Source: Uranotaenia lowii (Eukaryota > Arthropoda > Insecta > Diptera > Culicidae). Taken from it: a stretch of 64,000 nucleotides of DNA. Below are positions 1-12,891 of this stretch, piece after piece. The number at the start of each line of letters is the position of its first letter. Position 1 is the stretch's first letter. The stretch lies in assembly GCF_029784155.1 (NCBI RefSeq), contig NC_073693.1, positions 358,809,825 to 358,873,824 of the forward strand, in the 5' to 3' direction. Position numbers and translations under genes: made by a program. Below the pieces are notes generated by a model. That model searched no databases, was not told the DNA's origin, and saw nothing but the letters and a program-made list of their open reading frames with translations.

Positions 1-2291
1 ATTTTGTCCATTTTATATAAGAAATTTTGCCAAAACGTTCGCGAGCCAGGTTTTGGAATCTATGCGATCATACACAGCTCTCTTTTTTACTTCATCATCT
101 GAAATTGCTTTTAAATAACGAAATGAATTAGGAAATCACAGTTTTGGGTCAACTCATAAACTTTGCATTTTATTTGGTCAATTTAGATTTGGTGGCCCAC
201 GATTCCCCACCATTTTTCAAAATCCAAAAAATATTCCTTTTTTTCTAACAGTCAGAATTTGGGGAAAATAACTTATTAAAATTTTTAAAAAATACCTTAT
301 GATACCTTGAAAATGTAGAAAACCATACCATTTTTTATTTTCATTTTATCTTTTATAATAAAGAAGTTATGGATCAACGAAAAAAAGTGGCCCATGATTC
401 CCCACTCTCCCATACATTTTGCCAATAATATAAGAAGAAGGTTTTGCTCATCGACTCTAGAATGAAATCAAAAGAAATGCAATATGTCATAAGAAGACTG
501 AGATATGCCCAAACAAATTAGCGTTTTTTTTGAGGGGGTGATCCAAATTTATGGCCGGCAGCGAATATGGTCATTAAATTCGAATTCAACGCTGTAAATA
601 CCTGAGCAAATGTTATTTGGTGAAATTCGGTCCTGGGAGTTGCAAGTTACAGCTGTTTTAATTTGGCGAACCGACTTTTTTCAATTTTAAGCTATTAAGT
701 GATTAATAATTTTTTTACTGAACAAACCCCCCACGGAGTGAAAAAATTTGAAAATTTGAAAGTAAACCTACTAGGAAAAGTTCTTAGTTTTTATAAAAAA
801 GCCAGCGTTCGCGAGTACTTCGTAACGGTTTTTTGCTGTTTGGGGTGGGAGGGGGGGTGGTGGGGGGTGATCACCCCGATGCAACATTTGTATACCATAA
901 CACTTATTCAATTCTTAGTTTACTATAATTTAATTAAGTTATCCTTTAATGACAACAAAATGATGATGACATATTTTCTCACATCGTGAGATATTTTTTC
1001 TGAGATTTTGATTCTCATAGAAAATTAAAAAAAACAAGCAGCAGATGAACAAATTTTAACATATTTTGATGACGTAAATTATTTTATCCAGTATGGCGGA
1101 TTGGCTCAATGATATCACCAACAAACTTTTTATTGCTTTGATTATCCTATCTCAACACTGTTGGTATGAAAATATTTTGGGACAATCATCAAATTATTAT
1201 TAAAAAATATTTTTATAATTCAGTTACCAGTCTAGGCAAAAATGCATCAAAATGTAAATCAAAGATTTACCATTGAAATCTCGTTTCCATATGCTGGAAT
1301 ATGATTGTTTTGCATTACGCGTTTATTATTTTCAAATTTCATCCATCCAAACAATCATTTTTAGGATTTCAACTAGTAAAATTTTTTTGAAGTATTTGTT
1401 ACCCCTAAATGTATGCAGCTCCCTTATACGCTATCTTAAACAAAATTCGGCAGAAAAAAATGTAAAATTTAATTCGAACAAAACCAAAAATTTCTGCAAT
1501 TGGTGCTTTATGCGTTATGACAGTAGTAGTAAGTATATCATAAACTATAAATTTTCTTACGTTTTCATTTAATTTTTCATTATAAACAAAGTTTGTTACA
1601 ACATCGCATGTTTTTGTAAAATTGAAAATAACTGGTGAAACAAATAATTTTTTCATGACTACGTCAATTTGATATCACATAAACCTTAAAACTTTTGATG
1701 TACAAGCAGTATGATTATCTAGGGACATTAAATTTTTAGAAGCCATTGAAGTTGAAAAGTGTTGCATGATGCCCCAGTTGACGGTAACTTTCAAATAAAA
1801 GAGATATAAGAATAAATAATACAAATTAAAAAAAAAGGTGCCCAGCCATGTGCTTCAAAAAATTCAACGTTTGCTCTGAGTAACCTCTGAAGTGAACAAA
1901 AAAAACGAATATATTTACAAATAATTGGGTATAATTATAATTGCTCAAGAAATATACGGTTTTTACACGTAGGGTACATTAATTTTGACTATTTTGAAAA
2001 AGTCAATATTTGAAATTTTGTTATTTTGCCAATTTTATCACTTTTGTTGTTATTGAGTATTTCGACAAATTAGGCGAAATGAACAGAAGTGACAAAATTA
2101 ACAAAATAGCCTAAATTGTCAAAAATTACACAAATTACAAAAATGACAAGGTGGACAAAATCGAAACCATTGGCAAAATTAAAAAATTGACAAAATCAGG
2201 AATTTCGGCATAATTGCGAAATTAACAAAAATGCCATAAATTTCAAATTAAATAAAATAGAAATTGAAAATAATTCTATGAAACAACCAAA
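1..2291. other. AT-rich non-coding DNA
   Basis: No coding region is convincing here; open frames are short, low in complexity and without recognisable domains. A 19-bp sentence (GTGGCCCACGATTCCCCAC) occurs at 192-210 and again, with one change, at 387-405. From about 2020 the sequence becomes a degenerate run of short words such as 'acaaaat' and 'gacaaaa', which looks like a decayed edge of the 9-bp satellite that follows. I see no RNA gene or promoter. Confidence 0.6.
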
Positions 2292-2992
2292 TGACATTTG
2301 TCATTTTTGAAATTTTTGTAATTTTTGTAATTTTTGACATTTTTGTCATTTTTGTCATTTTTGTCATTTTTGTCATTTTTGTCATTTTTGTCATTTTTGT
2401 CATTTTGTCATTTTTGTCATTTTTGTCATTTTTGTCATTTTTGTCATTTTTGTCATTTTTGTCATTTTTGTCATTTTTGTCATTTTTGTCATTTTTGTCA
2501 TTTTTGTCATTTTTGTCATTTTTGTCATTTTTGTCATTTTTGTCATTTTTGTCATTTTTGTCATTTTTGTCATTTTTGTCATTTTTGTCATTTTTGTCAT
2601 TTTTGTCATTTTTGTCATTTTTGTCATTTTTGTCATTTTTGTCATTTTTGTCATTTTTTGTCATTTTTGTCATTTTTGTCATTTTTGTCATTTTTGTCAT
2701 TTTTGTCATTTTTGTCATTTTTGTCATTTTTGTCATTTTTGTCATTTTTGTCATTTTTGTCATTTTTGTCATTTTTGTCATTTTTGTCATTTTTGTCATT
2801 TTTGTCATTTTTGTCATTTTTGTCATTTTTGTCATTTTTGTCATTTTTGTCATTTTTGTCATTTTTGTCATTTTTGTCATTTTTGTCATTTTTGTCATTT
2901 TTGTCATTTTTGTCATTTTTGTCATTTTTGTCATTTTTGTCATTTTGTCATTTTGTCATTTTTGTCATATTTGACATTTTTGTTAGATTTTT
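2292..2992 (-). repeat. 9-bp satellite array (ATTTTTGTC)n
   Basis: About 76 tandem copies of a 9-bp unit read as ATTTTTGTC on the plus strand, i.e. GACAAAAAT on the minus strand. A few units are 8 bp (one T lost, for example near 2405 and 2942) or 10 bp (near 2654). The edges degrade into substituted units (TTTTTGAAA, TTTTTGTAA at the left; TATTTGACA, TTTTTGTTA at the right). Because 9 is a multiple of 3, most frames stay open and code for meaningless repeats (MTK, NDK, FLS, FCH, VIF); these are not genes. It is the same monomer as the 12-kb array at 26262-38560, in the opposite orientation. Confidence 0.95.
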
Positions 2993-5900
2993 CATTTTGG
3001 TGGTAAATTGTATACCATGATAGCGAGCGCGCCCATCCCTATCGATCCCTATCGTTTCGATGACGTCATGTAAAATTTTACTAAATATTTTTGATCATCT
3101 TGATTAGTGATTTCTGGATATTGCTAGCAAGCCATATGGACATGTATTTTGGAGTGAGCAATGTATGATATTTTCTATGGATTGTTTTAATTTTTTTTTT
3201 AAATTTCTTTCTTTTATAGATTGAAGAGAAAAAAAATCCAATTTTTGAAAATAAAATTCATTTTAATTGTGCATCCCAGTTCCGCAAAAACTTCGTTAAC
3301 AAAGGGTACAAAAATTCACACAAATTCACAGGCATCGTCGGAACTCGTAAAGCAGAAGCGAAAGATACCTATGAAGCTATGTAAAGACCTATAATTAATG
3401 ATCAACAAATCGACCTGTAAGAAAGGTATATAAAACATTTCGTGGTTCCTTTAAAATGCTTAAAAAACAGTCAATGATGTCCAAGAAATATTAAAATATA
3501 AAATTATCCATTTTTATAATTTAATACATGATAAAATATTTCATTAAAACTTTACTTTTCGGTCCTTAGAAAGCGTGTCGAATTTTTCAGATCATTTCAA
3601 TGTCAGTTATCTATACATTTGTATGCAATTTTCCCCCTTTAACCTCCGCCAAATACAAAACAAATCCTACGCGATCGTTCAACAGGCCAAAAGCTTTGGG
3701 ATTAACTTCCTAATTAAAATCCAGCTGAAAATTGCACCCATCAGCGTCGATTGCTGGTCAGAAGGTTGCAGATTTTAGCCTCTCTCAGCAAGATTGATGA
3801 TACCGATCAGCGAACTAGCCAGTCAGCCAGTGTGTTAGGTCCTACAAGCAGGAAAATGATGATTGCGTAGAAAAACATCTTTTCGCGTAATTTGATGACT
3901 GGTTGTAGTTTTGCAGCTGTCCGTCCATCCAGTTTTAGTGCAACTAATCGGTTGTACTAAGAGCATAGCTTTCAGGTACTAGTTACTGAGCATAAATAGC
4001 TTAGAATAAGATGGCCTCTTTGCAGCATCACAACCATCTAATCGGACAGTTTCGATTGTGGTCGCTGATGATAGTTATAATGAGTGATGCTTGCGATCTC
4101 ACATTAGGAGGGAGGGCAGCGTTAAGGTGTTTGTTGATTTTCTAGATGGGACCCCCATCAGGGAAGGGTCACGCCACACTGCAGTGCACTGCTATCTGAC
4201 CATCTGCTTGACAAATTTGATGCTCCGATGGCTTGAAATCCATTTGGCAGTTAGGTTTTAGAAAGGGATCTGATGATAATGATGACACTTTGTGTGCCTG
4301 ATTGACGCAAGATGGATTGGCTACAATGAAGTTGTATAATTGAGCATCTCACAATCTAACAAATTAAAAGTGTTGTTTTAACTGAAGCTTTTTATTTTCT
4401 TTTAATCTATTCTAGCTTTAAACTCGTTGGCGAATACTGGTCGATGTAACAAACAAAACCATGATAGCTTATTGTTGGATTAAAATCTTTTATGATTGGC
4501 TCAATGCTGTCAGTTGTAGTCGCTTGCTTACAATTGTAATGATGATGATAGCCATTAATATAGAGTTGATTTTTCAAATTGAGATAGAGAAACAAAAGTT
4601 TAAACGGTTGAACGTGTATTCAGATAGATTATATGTTTTTAAATGCATATATCAATCTCGTGTAGCTTAGATGAAGCTGTAATCAAAACAGCTAATTTTG
4701 GTAGTATAATGATCTTAAGAGTCAATTTTATCCATCTACTGGAGTGGTGGTTATCTGATTTGAAGAAAAGTGCAAAGCAAAGGCTGAAAACGATCGATTA
4801 AGTAAAATTAGCCAAATTATCAACTTGTATCTAGTTGTGCGAGTTCGGACTGATCAAACTTTAAGCTGAATAATGGATGGACTGCTATTGTAACTATAAT
4901 AGCCTTTATTTCGGAAACGAGTTCGATGCAAAGCTGCAAAAAACCTCAATAAATTTGATCGCCCATCGTTTATCGTATTGGGAAACACGAACACACACAT
5001 CTATGATCTAAATGGATGATTAAAAATCGTCAAAATTTTCTTCTTCAATTTGTTTTAAATTGTTCAACGGATAAATTAAGCATAAGTTTCATTTTTTGGA
5101 TGAATTGGTTTTCCTACAAAAAGATAATTTCTCAAAATTTACAACTTGTGCCCTTTATTTTTCTTTTTAACGGAATCTCTGTTACCTTCACACATGCATT
5201 GTAGAGATTACTCCGGTCAGGTCAACCATGTGGTAAATACCGCAAAATAAATGGTAAATTACCATTTTGAAAAATTATGCAATGTAAAATCTAAAACTGT
5301 AACAGGTAACAAGGTTAGATCTCACCAAATAACCTGTACTCGAGAGGATACACTTTTCACTGATTCGGATTCGTTCGTCTTTAGTTGGCAGGAGCAGGGC
5401 TTACATATGTCGTTTTGATACTGCGGAACCTATTGCTACCGAAATTTCTGAGGCCGTTTGGCCGGTTCTCACAGCTTGTATGAAATATCCAAGTGATCCA
5501 ATTTGATACAGCGCACTTCATAATAAGTTAACAACATTCACATTCGCAGTTATAATTAGCTATTGTATTTAAACTGTTTTTTACTACCGGAAAAACACTT
5601 ATTTAACGAAGCGGAAATTTTGACGTTCTTGCAAAGCAACGCTTACTTAGACTTCTCCATATTTCAGAGTGTATTTCCCTTTTAAACATTAAGTTGTAAC
5701 TCAGCTGGATTTCAACCGATTTCAAAATTGTCTCTTCATTTTCAAAGAAGATTTTTTTTTCTTTTTGTAAGAAAAAGTCAAAGATAATAATTGACTTTCT
5801 TGCACAGACAAACGGAGGGTACACTCATGTTTCATTCTTCGCAAACCGGTTTAGATTCTTCAGACGCTAGGCAATGTCGATACCAGACTGCACTGCATTC

Positions 5901-6170
5901 GAATAAAAGATTCTCGATCTTGGTAGCCTTCGTTACCGTGTATATCTCCATGGTTTCCAATTTCGTTCAGTCTAAAGAGCCTACTGTAATGAGGCGCCGT
6001 GTGCCGATTGGAATTTTCGTTAAACTGTCAGTGTCATTCCAATCGAGCAAAAGATATGTCAAATTTGTTTGCTTATAAATAATTGGAACAAATCTCGCGG
6101 GGGTAAAACTAGCTTTTTATTCGAAACGAGAAAAAAATCAAATTTCGGAACATCAAATCAAATCTTAATT
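2993..6170. other. Non-coding DNA, no gene recognised
   Basis: No open frame here is longer than about 95 codons and none shows a recognisable motif. Composition is mixed, with somewhat less AT-rich patches at 3780-4330 and 5320-6010 that could be regulatory or old repeats, but nothing in the sequence identifies them. Confidence 0.5.
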
Positions 6171-6194
6171 AAAAAATTACAGATGCACTGAAGA

Positions 6195-7280
6195 GAGATA
6201 TTCGGCTAACGGCCGAATACCGAATATTGACCATTTCATCTATTTGGTGAAACGAATATTCGATTGAATATTTTGTCGAGTTTTAAGGGCAAAAAATAAA
6301 AATTTCCTCCATGTTTTTGAGTCGATTATTTTCAACCGTGCAAAACATAAGGTTTTCTTCAAGTATGGGTTTCTCGTCGACCAAGATTTCAAGAGTTGGA
6401 ATTAATTTCAGCGCGCTCTGATCAGATGATTTTCAAAATGTTACCACTTACTGAAGGACATAAGATCATATGTCGCGACATGACGCTTCTAAGGTGTTTA
6501 TCAGAAGCAAATGGATTCCAGTGAAATCTGGGACAAAACATGGGCTGGGTCATTCGGACATGAGGCCGCAAGCCATTCGGCCCAAGATCATTCGGCCGAA
6601 GGTCATTCGGTCGATGGACATTAGGCCGATTAGGCCACTAAGCCGAATAGGTTATTCGGCCGACGGTTATCCAGCCGAAGGCTATTAGGCCAAAAGGACG
6701 CAAAACCGAAAGGATGTTCGGCCGAATGGTTACTAGGCCGAATAGTCATAAGGCCGAATAGTCATAAAGCCGAATGGTCACAAGGCCGAATGGTCGTTAA
6801 GCCGAATGGTCATTTGGCCGAATGGCCATTAGGTCGAATGGTCGTCAGGCCGATTTCTCATTAGGCGGAATGGTCATTTGGTGGAATGGTCTTAAAGCCG
6901 AATGATCGTAAGGCCGAATGATCGTAAAGCCGAATGATCGTTAGGCCGAATGTATGCCAGGCCGATAAGACATATTAACGCTTGTTTGCATGTTGGGACG
7001 AATGGTCGTTAGGCCGAAGGGTCATAGGCTGAATGATCGTAATGAATGGTAGATAGGTCAATAAGAAATCTTTTACACTTGTCTGCATGTTAGGCCGAAT
7101 GGACGATAGGCTGAATGTTCGTAAGGCCGAATGATCATTAGGCCGAATGGTCGCAAACCGAATGGTCAAATCCGGCCTTGTATCCATTCGGCATAATGAC
7201 TATTTGGAAACTTTTTCATAACATTCATTCGGCCCTACGACCAATCCGCCTAACATCCATTCGGCCAAATAACCGTCGGG
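6195..7280. repeat. Degenerate 16-bp minisatellite (GGCCGAATRGTCATWA-like)
   Basis: From about 6540 to 7280 the sequence is a run of imperfect 16-bp units of the form GGCCGAATAGTCATAA; the clearest head-to-tail stretch is 6720-6850. At both ends the word is also seen inverted (CATTCGGCC at 6571-6610 and at 7224-7270), so the block has foldback character. A longer duplicated phrase containing 'cttgtttgcatgtt' / 'cttgtctgcatgtt' appears at about 6975 and 7078. An isolated inverted repeat TTCGGCTAACGGCCGAA lies at 6200-6216. Short ORFs on either strand are repeat translations. The block resembles the arms of foldback-type elements, but no transposase is seen. Confidence 0.8.
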
Positions 7281-7530
7281 CTGGGCAAATTTGAACAAAA
7301 TATAAATATTATTCATAAACATACAAGAGAACAGTGATATTTGTCTTCGAATCACGTCAGCAGCGCTGAAATCGTATCTAAGGATTAAACAAAAAATAAT
7401 GCTCATTTCTAAACTAACTCTAAAATTCATTTTTGGAGATGAGAGTTGGAAATGTTGATCATTTATATCTTTGCAAATCTTTCAATAACGGCAAACCTAT
7501 TTTGAAAATTCTCATTAAAACTTGCAGATA

Positions 7531-8827
7531 AAGGATGATACGGTCAAAATTTGGTCAAGGGAAAACGCGTGTAAATCGGTGAAATCGTTGATTTAAAAAA
7601 TCAAATTAAATTTCTTTTTCAAGTTTAATTAATAGTATAAAATTCAGCAAAAATATTCAGTTAGGCTTCCGCTTTTCCAAATCCAAATTTCCGGGCCTTA
7701 CGCTTAACCTCTGCCATCAGATTTTGTACAGCCACCTTGTTCACCTTCTTCGCCGCAGAAAGCCAGTTTGCCTTGAACTGCTGCTCGTCCTTAGCAGTTG
7801 TTTTGGTCTTCTTTAGGTTCCTCTTGACAATAGCCCAGTAATTCTCAATTGGGTGGAGCTCTGGTGTGTTGGGAGGGTTCTTATCCTCGGGAACTACCTG
7901 CACGTTGTTGGCGGCGTACCACTCCATGGCCTTTTTACCGTAATGGCAAGATGCCAAATCCGGCCAAAACAGTACGGAACAACCGTGTTTTTTCAGGAAA
8001 GGCAGCAGACGTTTATTCAAACACTCTTTCTCGTAAATTTCTTGGTTGACAGTCCCGGAAGCTATGAAAATGCTGCTCTTCAAGCCACAGGTAAACATGG
8101 CTTGCCAAACCAGATATTTCTTCGCGAACTTTGACAGTTTCATGTGCTTGAAAATATCTGCTACCTTTCCCCTTCATTTTACCGTATAAAACTCCTGTCC
8201 AGCAAGCTGCTTGTAGTCGGCTTTGACGTAGGTTTCGTCGTCCATTACCAAGCAGTCAAACTTCGTCAGCATCGTCGTGTATTGCGGGATTGCGCTTTGG
8301 CCGCCGTATTTTGTTTATCATCGCGATTTGGAGTCACTACCTTCTTGTAAGTCGATAGTCCGGCTCGTTTTTTGGCTCGATGCACGGTGGTAGACGATAC
8401 ACCCAGCTTATTTTCGGCATCTCGGAGAGAGAGGTTAGGATTTCGCTTGAAACTACCGGCAACTCTCTTTGTCGTCTCAGCGGCTTCCGGTTTTCGATTT
8501 CCCCCCGATCCAGACTTCCTGGCTGTCGACAAACGTTCTCCAAACACTTTAATTACATTTGTAACGGTTGATTTGGCAACTTTTAGCGATTTTGCCAGCT
8601 TTGCGTGCGAGTAGCTCGGATTTTCGCGATGCGCGAGCAAAATTTTGATATGTTGCTCTTCTTCCTTGGACGGCATTTTAACAACTGAAGAGTGAATTCC
8701 AAAATCAAAATAGGAGCAACATTCTACACACACACCTTCAAAATGAGGGGTGTTCAGATTTTTTAAATGCAAAATTGAAAGAAATACGTCAAGTTGATAT
8801 TGACCAAATTTTTATCGTATCACCCTT
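7531..8827 (-). mobile_element. Tc1/mariner DNA transposon, D,D37E type, complete ends
   Basis: A 1297-bp element flanked by TA dinucleotides at 7529-7530 and 8828-8829. The terminal inverted repeats match in 25 of 28 positions; both begin AAGG and end AAATTTGGTCAA. Between them lies a minus-strand transposase gene broken by frameshifts. The spacing of the second catalytic Asp and the final Glu (37 residues between) places it in the D,D37E (ITmD37E) group known from mosquitoes. The ends look competent but the gene does not, so the copy could at most be moved in trans. Confidence 0.9.
7661..8676 (-). pseudogene. D,D37E Tc1/mariner transposase, frameshifted
   Basis: The N-terminal part starts at the MPSKEEE methionine at 8676 and carries two helix-turn-helix DNA-binding segments (YSHAKLAKSLKVAKSTVTNV and LSLRDAENKLGVSSTTVHR). 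It runs into a frameshift near 8275. The catalytic first Asp follows in another frame as MDDETYVK at about 8240. A second frameshift follows near 8175 (VKMKGKGSRYFQ region). The 160-codon C-terminal frame (8143-7661) gives FWPDLASCHY with the second Asp and PNTPELHPIENYW with the final Glu, 37 residues apart, then a basic tail. Together this is the usual full length of about 340 residues. Because of at least two frameshifts the enzyme is not expected to be made. Confidence 0.88.
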
Positions 8828-8829
8828 TA

Positions 8830-11800
8830 TGATCATATAAACTATAATTAGACTTTCTGAAAAATATAAAACTTTCGTCTATTTGAGAAACTTATGGATT
8901 TAGAAAAACCATCGCTTAAAGGGTCCAAAGTAGGGCAACTAACACTAGTATGATCTTCTTTTAAAAAAACCATTAAAAAGGTTAAAAAATCTTTGAAAAA
9001 ATAAATTGTTCTTGACCCCCCGATGGATTATTTCAAATTTGGACTCAAATGAAAAGGGCAAGTCCCAGCTTTCGAATGGTATAAAAATAAGCGATGCTAA
9101 TTATCGAAAAATAAAGTTTTCTCTTAGAGACACCGTGTGAAACTTATTGACTAGGATGAAACAAGACAAAAATCTTTATCATATGATCTTCTATTCATAT
9201 GATGTGCTAAAATGTCCATTGCAGAGGAACTTTAAAGAAAGGCAAACTTTTACCGATTCAACTAACCTCCATGGATCATTATTCATTCATTCAGTATTTT
9301 TTAAGAAATTTTGAAATTCAGAAATTTTGAAACTCGGTACTACTGTGACAATCAACCACAGAGAACTCTCTGTGAGTCAACTTAGCCTTGTTGATTAAGC
9401 ACTGTTCGGTTATCGAGAACTGACTGACCCACAATAACTCAACAACCCTATCAAAGTTCACATTTCCAAATCATACAGCTTGTAGGCGGGCAGGCAGCAA
9501 TAAGCAGCAATGTTTGTTCGTTAATCCCAACTCATTAGAGCCCGGTGAGAACTGTGTCATTATTCTGTCGAAACGCTCTTCAGAAACAGATCAATATGCT
9601 GCTGCTGCCTTTTAACGAATCCCTTCTCTGCACCGTTCCCATCTTTTTCGGTCGTGTCTAGCTGGGGTGGTCGAAATTTGTCGATGCGATGAACTCTTCT
9701 CGGCTTAAGTGCATACTCTGCCGAAAGCTCCTAACCAAACACTCCTTTTTAAACTTGAAAAAATGTTATTAGGTGAAGTACTTGTTATGTTGCGTACCTA
9801 TACTGAAGTGCACTAGGTACCGCACTTAAGCTAGCTCGTTGCTTGCACAGTAGCAAATAGCCATACAGTTCTGTCCCTTTCGCTGGGATGAATCTTTGAA
9901 CGCTAGAGCTTAACAATCTGATGCAGTTTGCGTTAGCCGGTACTTTTATTCCGATGAGGGGTCGTCCTTTCTTAAAGTAAGAAATCGGTTCAAGTCCTGG
10001 AGACATGATGAAAAATGTTATGTCTTAAGGAGATGATCCATTTGGGCAAATGACTGTAAATCAACATGGAACGTAGTTCATGAAAGACCCTAGTTTGGAG
10101 TAGATTGGAGATTATAAACATAGCGACACTTAATCTGTAACTAACTACCTCTAGAGATCTTCGGCAGGTGAACGTGCTTGCATAGTTCATCAAATTAATT
10201 AGATGACATTTGCCATGCTGCCGGTTGCATTTTGCCCGCGAACAAGCAGACCAAACTGACCTCGAATTATTTGTAACTGATGCTGCGGCTGCTGCTGATT
10301 CGAGATATTCCACGCTCGATCTCCAGCAACCGAGTGAGTCAGTCAGTGTCCGCTGCGTTTTTCGATTCGAGGGGAGCGCCACGGCGTCATCGGTCGTCGT
10401 TTACAATTGGTTTCGGACTTGCAAAGAGAGCATTGCACAGATTTTAACGGTCGATCAATCAGTTCATTGGCACAATCCCCGCTGCATTTGGGTTGGTTAG
10501 GCCTAGTTCGTTATGCGCTACCGTTCTTCAGCTATTAGCGAGTTATTTCAATTGAAAAGAAGTGAATGGACCATTCTGAGACTACAAATAACTTGCGGGA
10601 CTTCATCATTCATTACTGCATACAAAATGTGCAGCAACAACGAATGCAGGTCTATGGCAAGATTTATTGGACTTTCAGCGCGAGAATTGTCGATCGGCCG
10701 TACACCATCATCGGGTGATATAATGCATCATCTTCGTAGGCCAGCGTTCGTCCATTCCTTGTGAAGATGCTGAAGTTAGATTTGAAAAGGTAGATTTTCT
10801 CTTGGAAGGAACAAAAACAATTGAGCTAATTTTCTAGCCACTGTACAATATTCACGACTTAAAAAAAAAATACAGTGAGATATGACCATGTAACGCTTAA
10901 CCAAATATCATGTTTAATACCGTGAATAGAGCATAAAGTGTTGCTCTACTAAATCAGCTTCGAAGCGGTGATGCAGTTGGTGACGTGATAGATCAGCACC
11001 TGATGGGAGATTCAATCCGTTGCTGTTAGATTGTTTCTGATGCGATTGAATTATCCATAGCTGTAATATCTACTGTTACTTTGTTCGATATCGATACGCT
11101 GCACTGGGTGGCGTAATATTTGTTACGTGATGTTCACGGAGACACATTTTTTTTCTGAAAGAGTGCTTTACATTCATCACTTCGGCAGTCGTATTTGAAT
11201 TAGTATTAGTATTTGAATGAATCTGCTTTTAATCCTGAATTTCCTTCTTAGCTGTGTTTACTAGACAGTATCTTATCACATCAGTGCTGTAAAAATGAAA
11301 AATCGAATGAAAAAATAGCACTTTCTTAACCCACTCGAGACGGATTGCACACCGTGTGTGCAATGACTTTCCGAGGCTATAAGACCGATTGCACACCGTG
11401 TGTGCAATGGAAGTTGTTTTAACTTTTTCATGATTTTGATTAAACTAGTGGACCAATTGTTATGTTTCTTGAACCAATAGAATCTGTAAAGCATAGGTAA
11501 ACATAATTTAGCAATGGTTTCACTGTGAATGAAAATGTCTTCAAAATATCTGGGGATGAAAATGACTTATAAAATTAGGCAGCGCAGATAGACTTTCGTT
11601 TCGTCGATACAGACAATAGGTCATTTGCAGGCTATGTGTGCTGTTTTTACGAAAGTGTGCGTCGGTGATTGTTTGTGAGGGGATAATAACTAAAGTTGAT
11701 ATGCATCTATAACCTGGTGTAGGGGAAAGGTTTCCTAAATGGGCCTATCGGGTTAAATGACCCTACGGCTGTTTGATGAAATGGCTGACTAGACAGCTTA

Positions 11801-12534
11801 TCTGACCAATGCATTTTGAGGGTAATACGCTTAAAACATAAGGCAAGAAAGAATTTTATGAATTTACTTACTCAAAAAAATTTAAAAAATCATACAAGGT
11901 TTTGATACATTTTGATGTAATATTTCGACTTTTAAAAATTATACTCAAAGAAGCTTAAAACAAAAACTAGGATGGTTTTTGTTTCTTACTCAAATAAACT
12001 TAAGAAATTAAACATATTTCAGCTTTTGTGGAGGTTTTTAAATGAATATATAGTGGAATAAGAGAGTGTTTTTGTATGCCCCCATCATGTTTGTAAAATG
12101 CCTCCACCCTAAAATAACATGTTAAAATGTTTTCGAAATTCAAATTTAGCCAAAAATGATAACAATTCCAAAAACACGTAATAAATAAGGAAATTGGTTT
12201 CTTAACCATTTTCGTACATATTATTATTAGACAAACCCAAAAATAATGAATTTTTGGGATAAAATAAATAAAAGTTTTCAAAACAACTCAAAATTAATGT
12301 TTCAAATCAATGCTATTTCCAGTAAGTCATTAATAAATTATTCAAAATGATGTTCCTTATCCTGAACTAGAAATTTGCTTGAAGATAAATTCTAAACAGT
12401 CTAGTTTTCAAATTGAAAATCAAAGCTTCAGACATAAATGAGTTCTTATGAATTTAAATGAAATAGAATACAAAAAAATATTATCAAATTAAAAAAAATA
12501 ACTGAACTCACAAAAAATGTCAGATTAGGTTAAA
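8830..12534. other. Non-coding DNA, no gene recognised
   Basis: Open frames are up to about 130 codons (for example minus strand 9990-10382) but show no family motif and differ in composition from the real genes of the window. Less AT-rich patches occur at 9600-9720 and 10200-10780. A pair of identical 21-bp near-palindromes lies at 11344-11408 (listed separately). No RNA gene is visible. Confidence 0.5.
11344..11408. repeat. Two copies of a 21-bp palindrome (ATTGCACAC-CGT-GTGTGCAAT)
   Basis: The word ATTGCACACCGTGTGTGCAAT occurs at 11344-11364 and exactly again at 11388-11408, 44 bp apart. Each copy is a perfect 9-bp inverted repeat around a 3-nt centre. This arrangement is typical of paired sites for a dimeric DNA-binding protein but could equally be a remnant of a repeat. 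No gene lies close by to decide. Confidence 0.6.
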
Positions 12535-12891
12535 AAGATTGTATCCCATTTACCCGAAAACCATTGCCCAGAATGATTTTCCCCCAGAATGACAAATACC
12601 CGAAATCAAACCCCAGAATGAACCATTTCCCAGAAAAAAGTTCCCCAGAATGCACCATTTACCAGAATTTTTTTTCCCAGAATGGACCATTTCCCAGAAT
12701 TTTTTTCCCCAGAATGAAACATTTACCAGAATGGCACAAATCCCAGATTTTTTCCCCTAGTATTTTTTATTTGGTTTTTTTTCTAATGAATTCTTGAATA
12801 TTTCATATGATTCGAAATTAATTTTTTCAAAATGATTTTTTAAATGAAACTATGACTTTGAAATTTTCTAACGAAATTTATTTTATAACCA

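Noticed and set aside
9990..10764. Minus-strand 130-codon and plus-strand 83-96-codon frames as possible genes
   Set aside because: No domain, no partner exon, overlapping on both strands; composition not gene-like.
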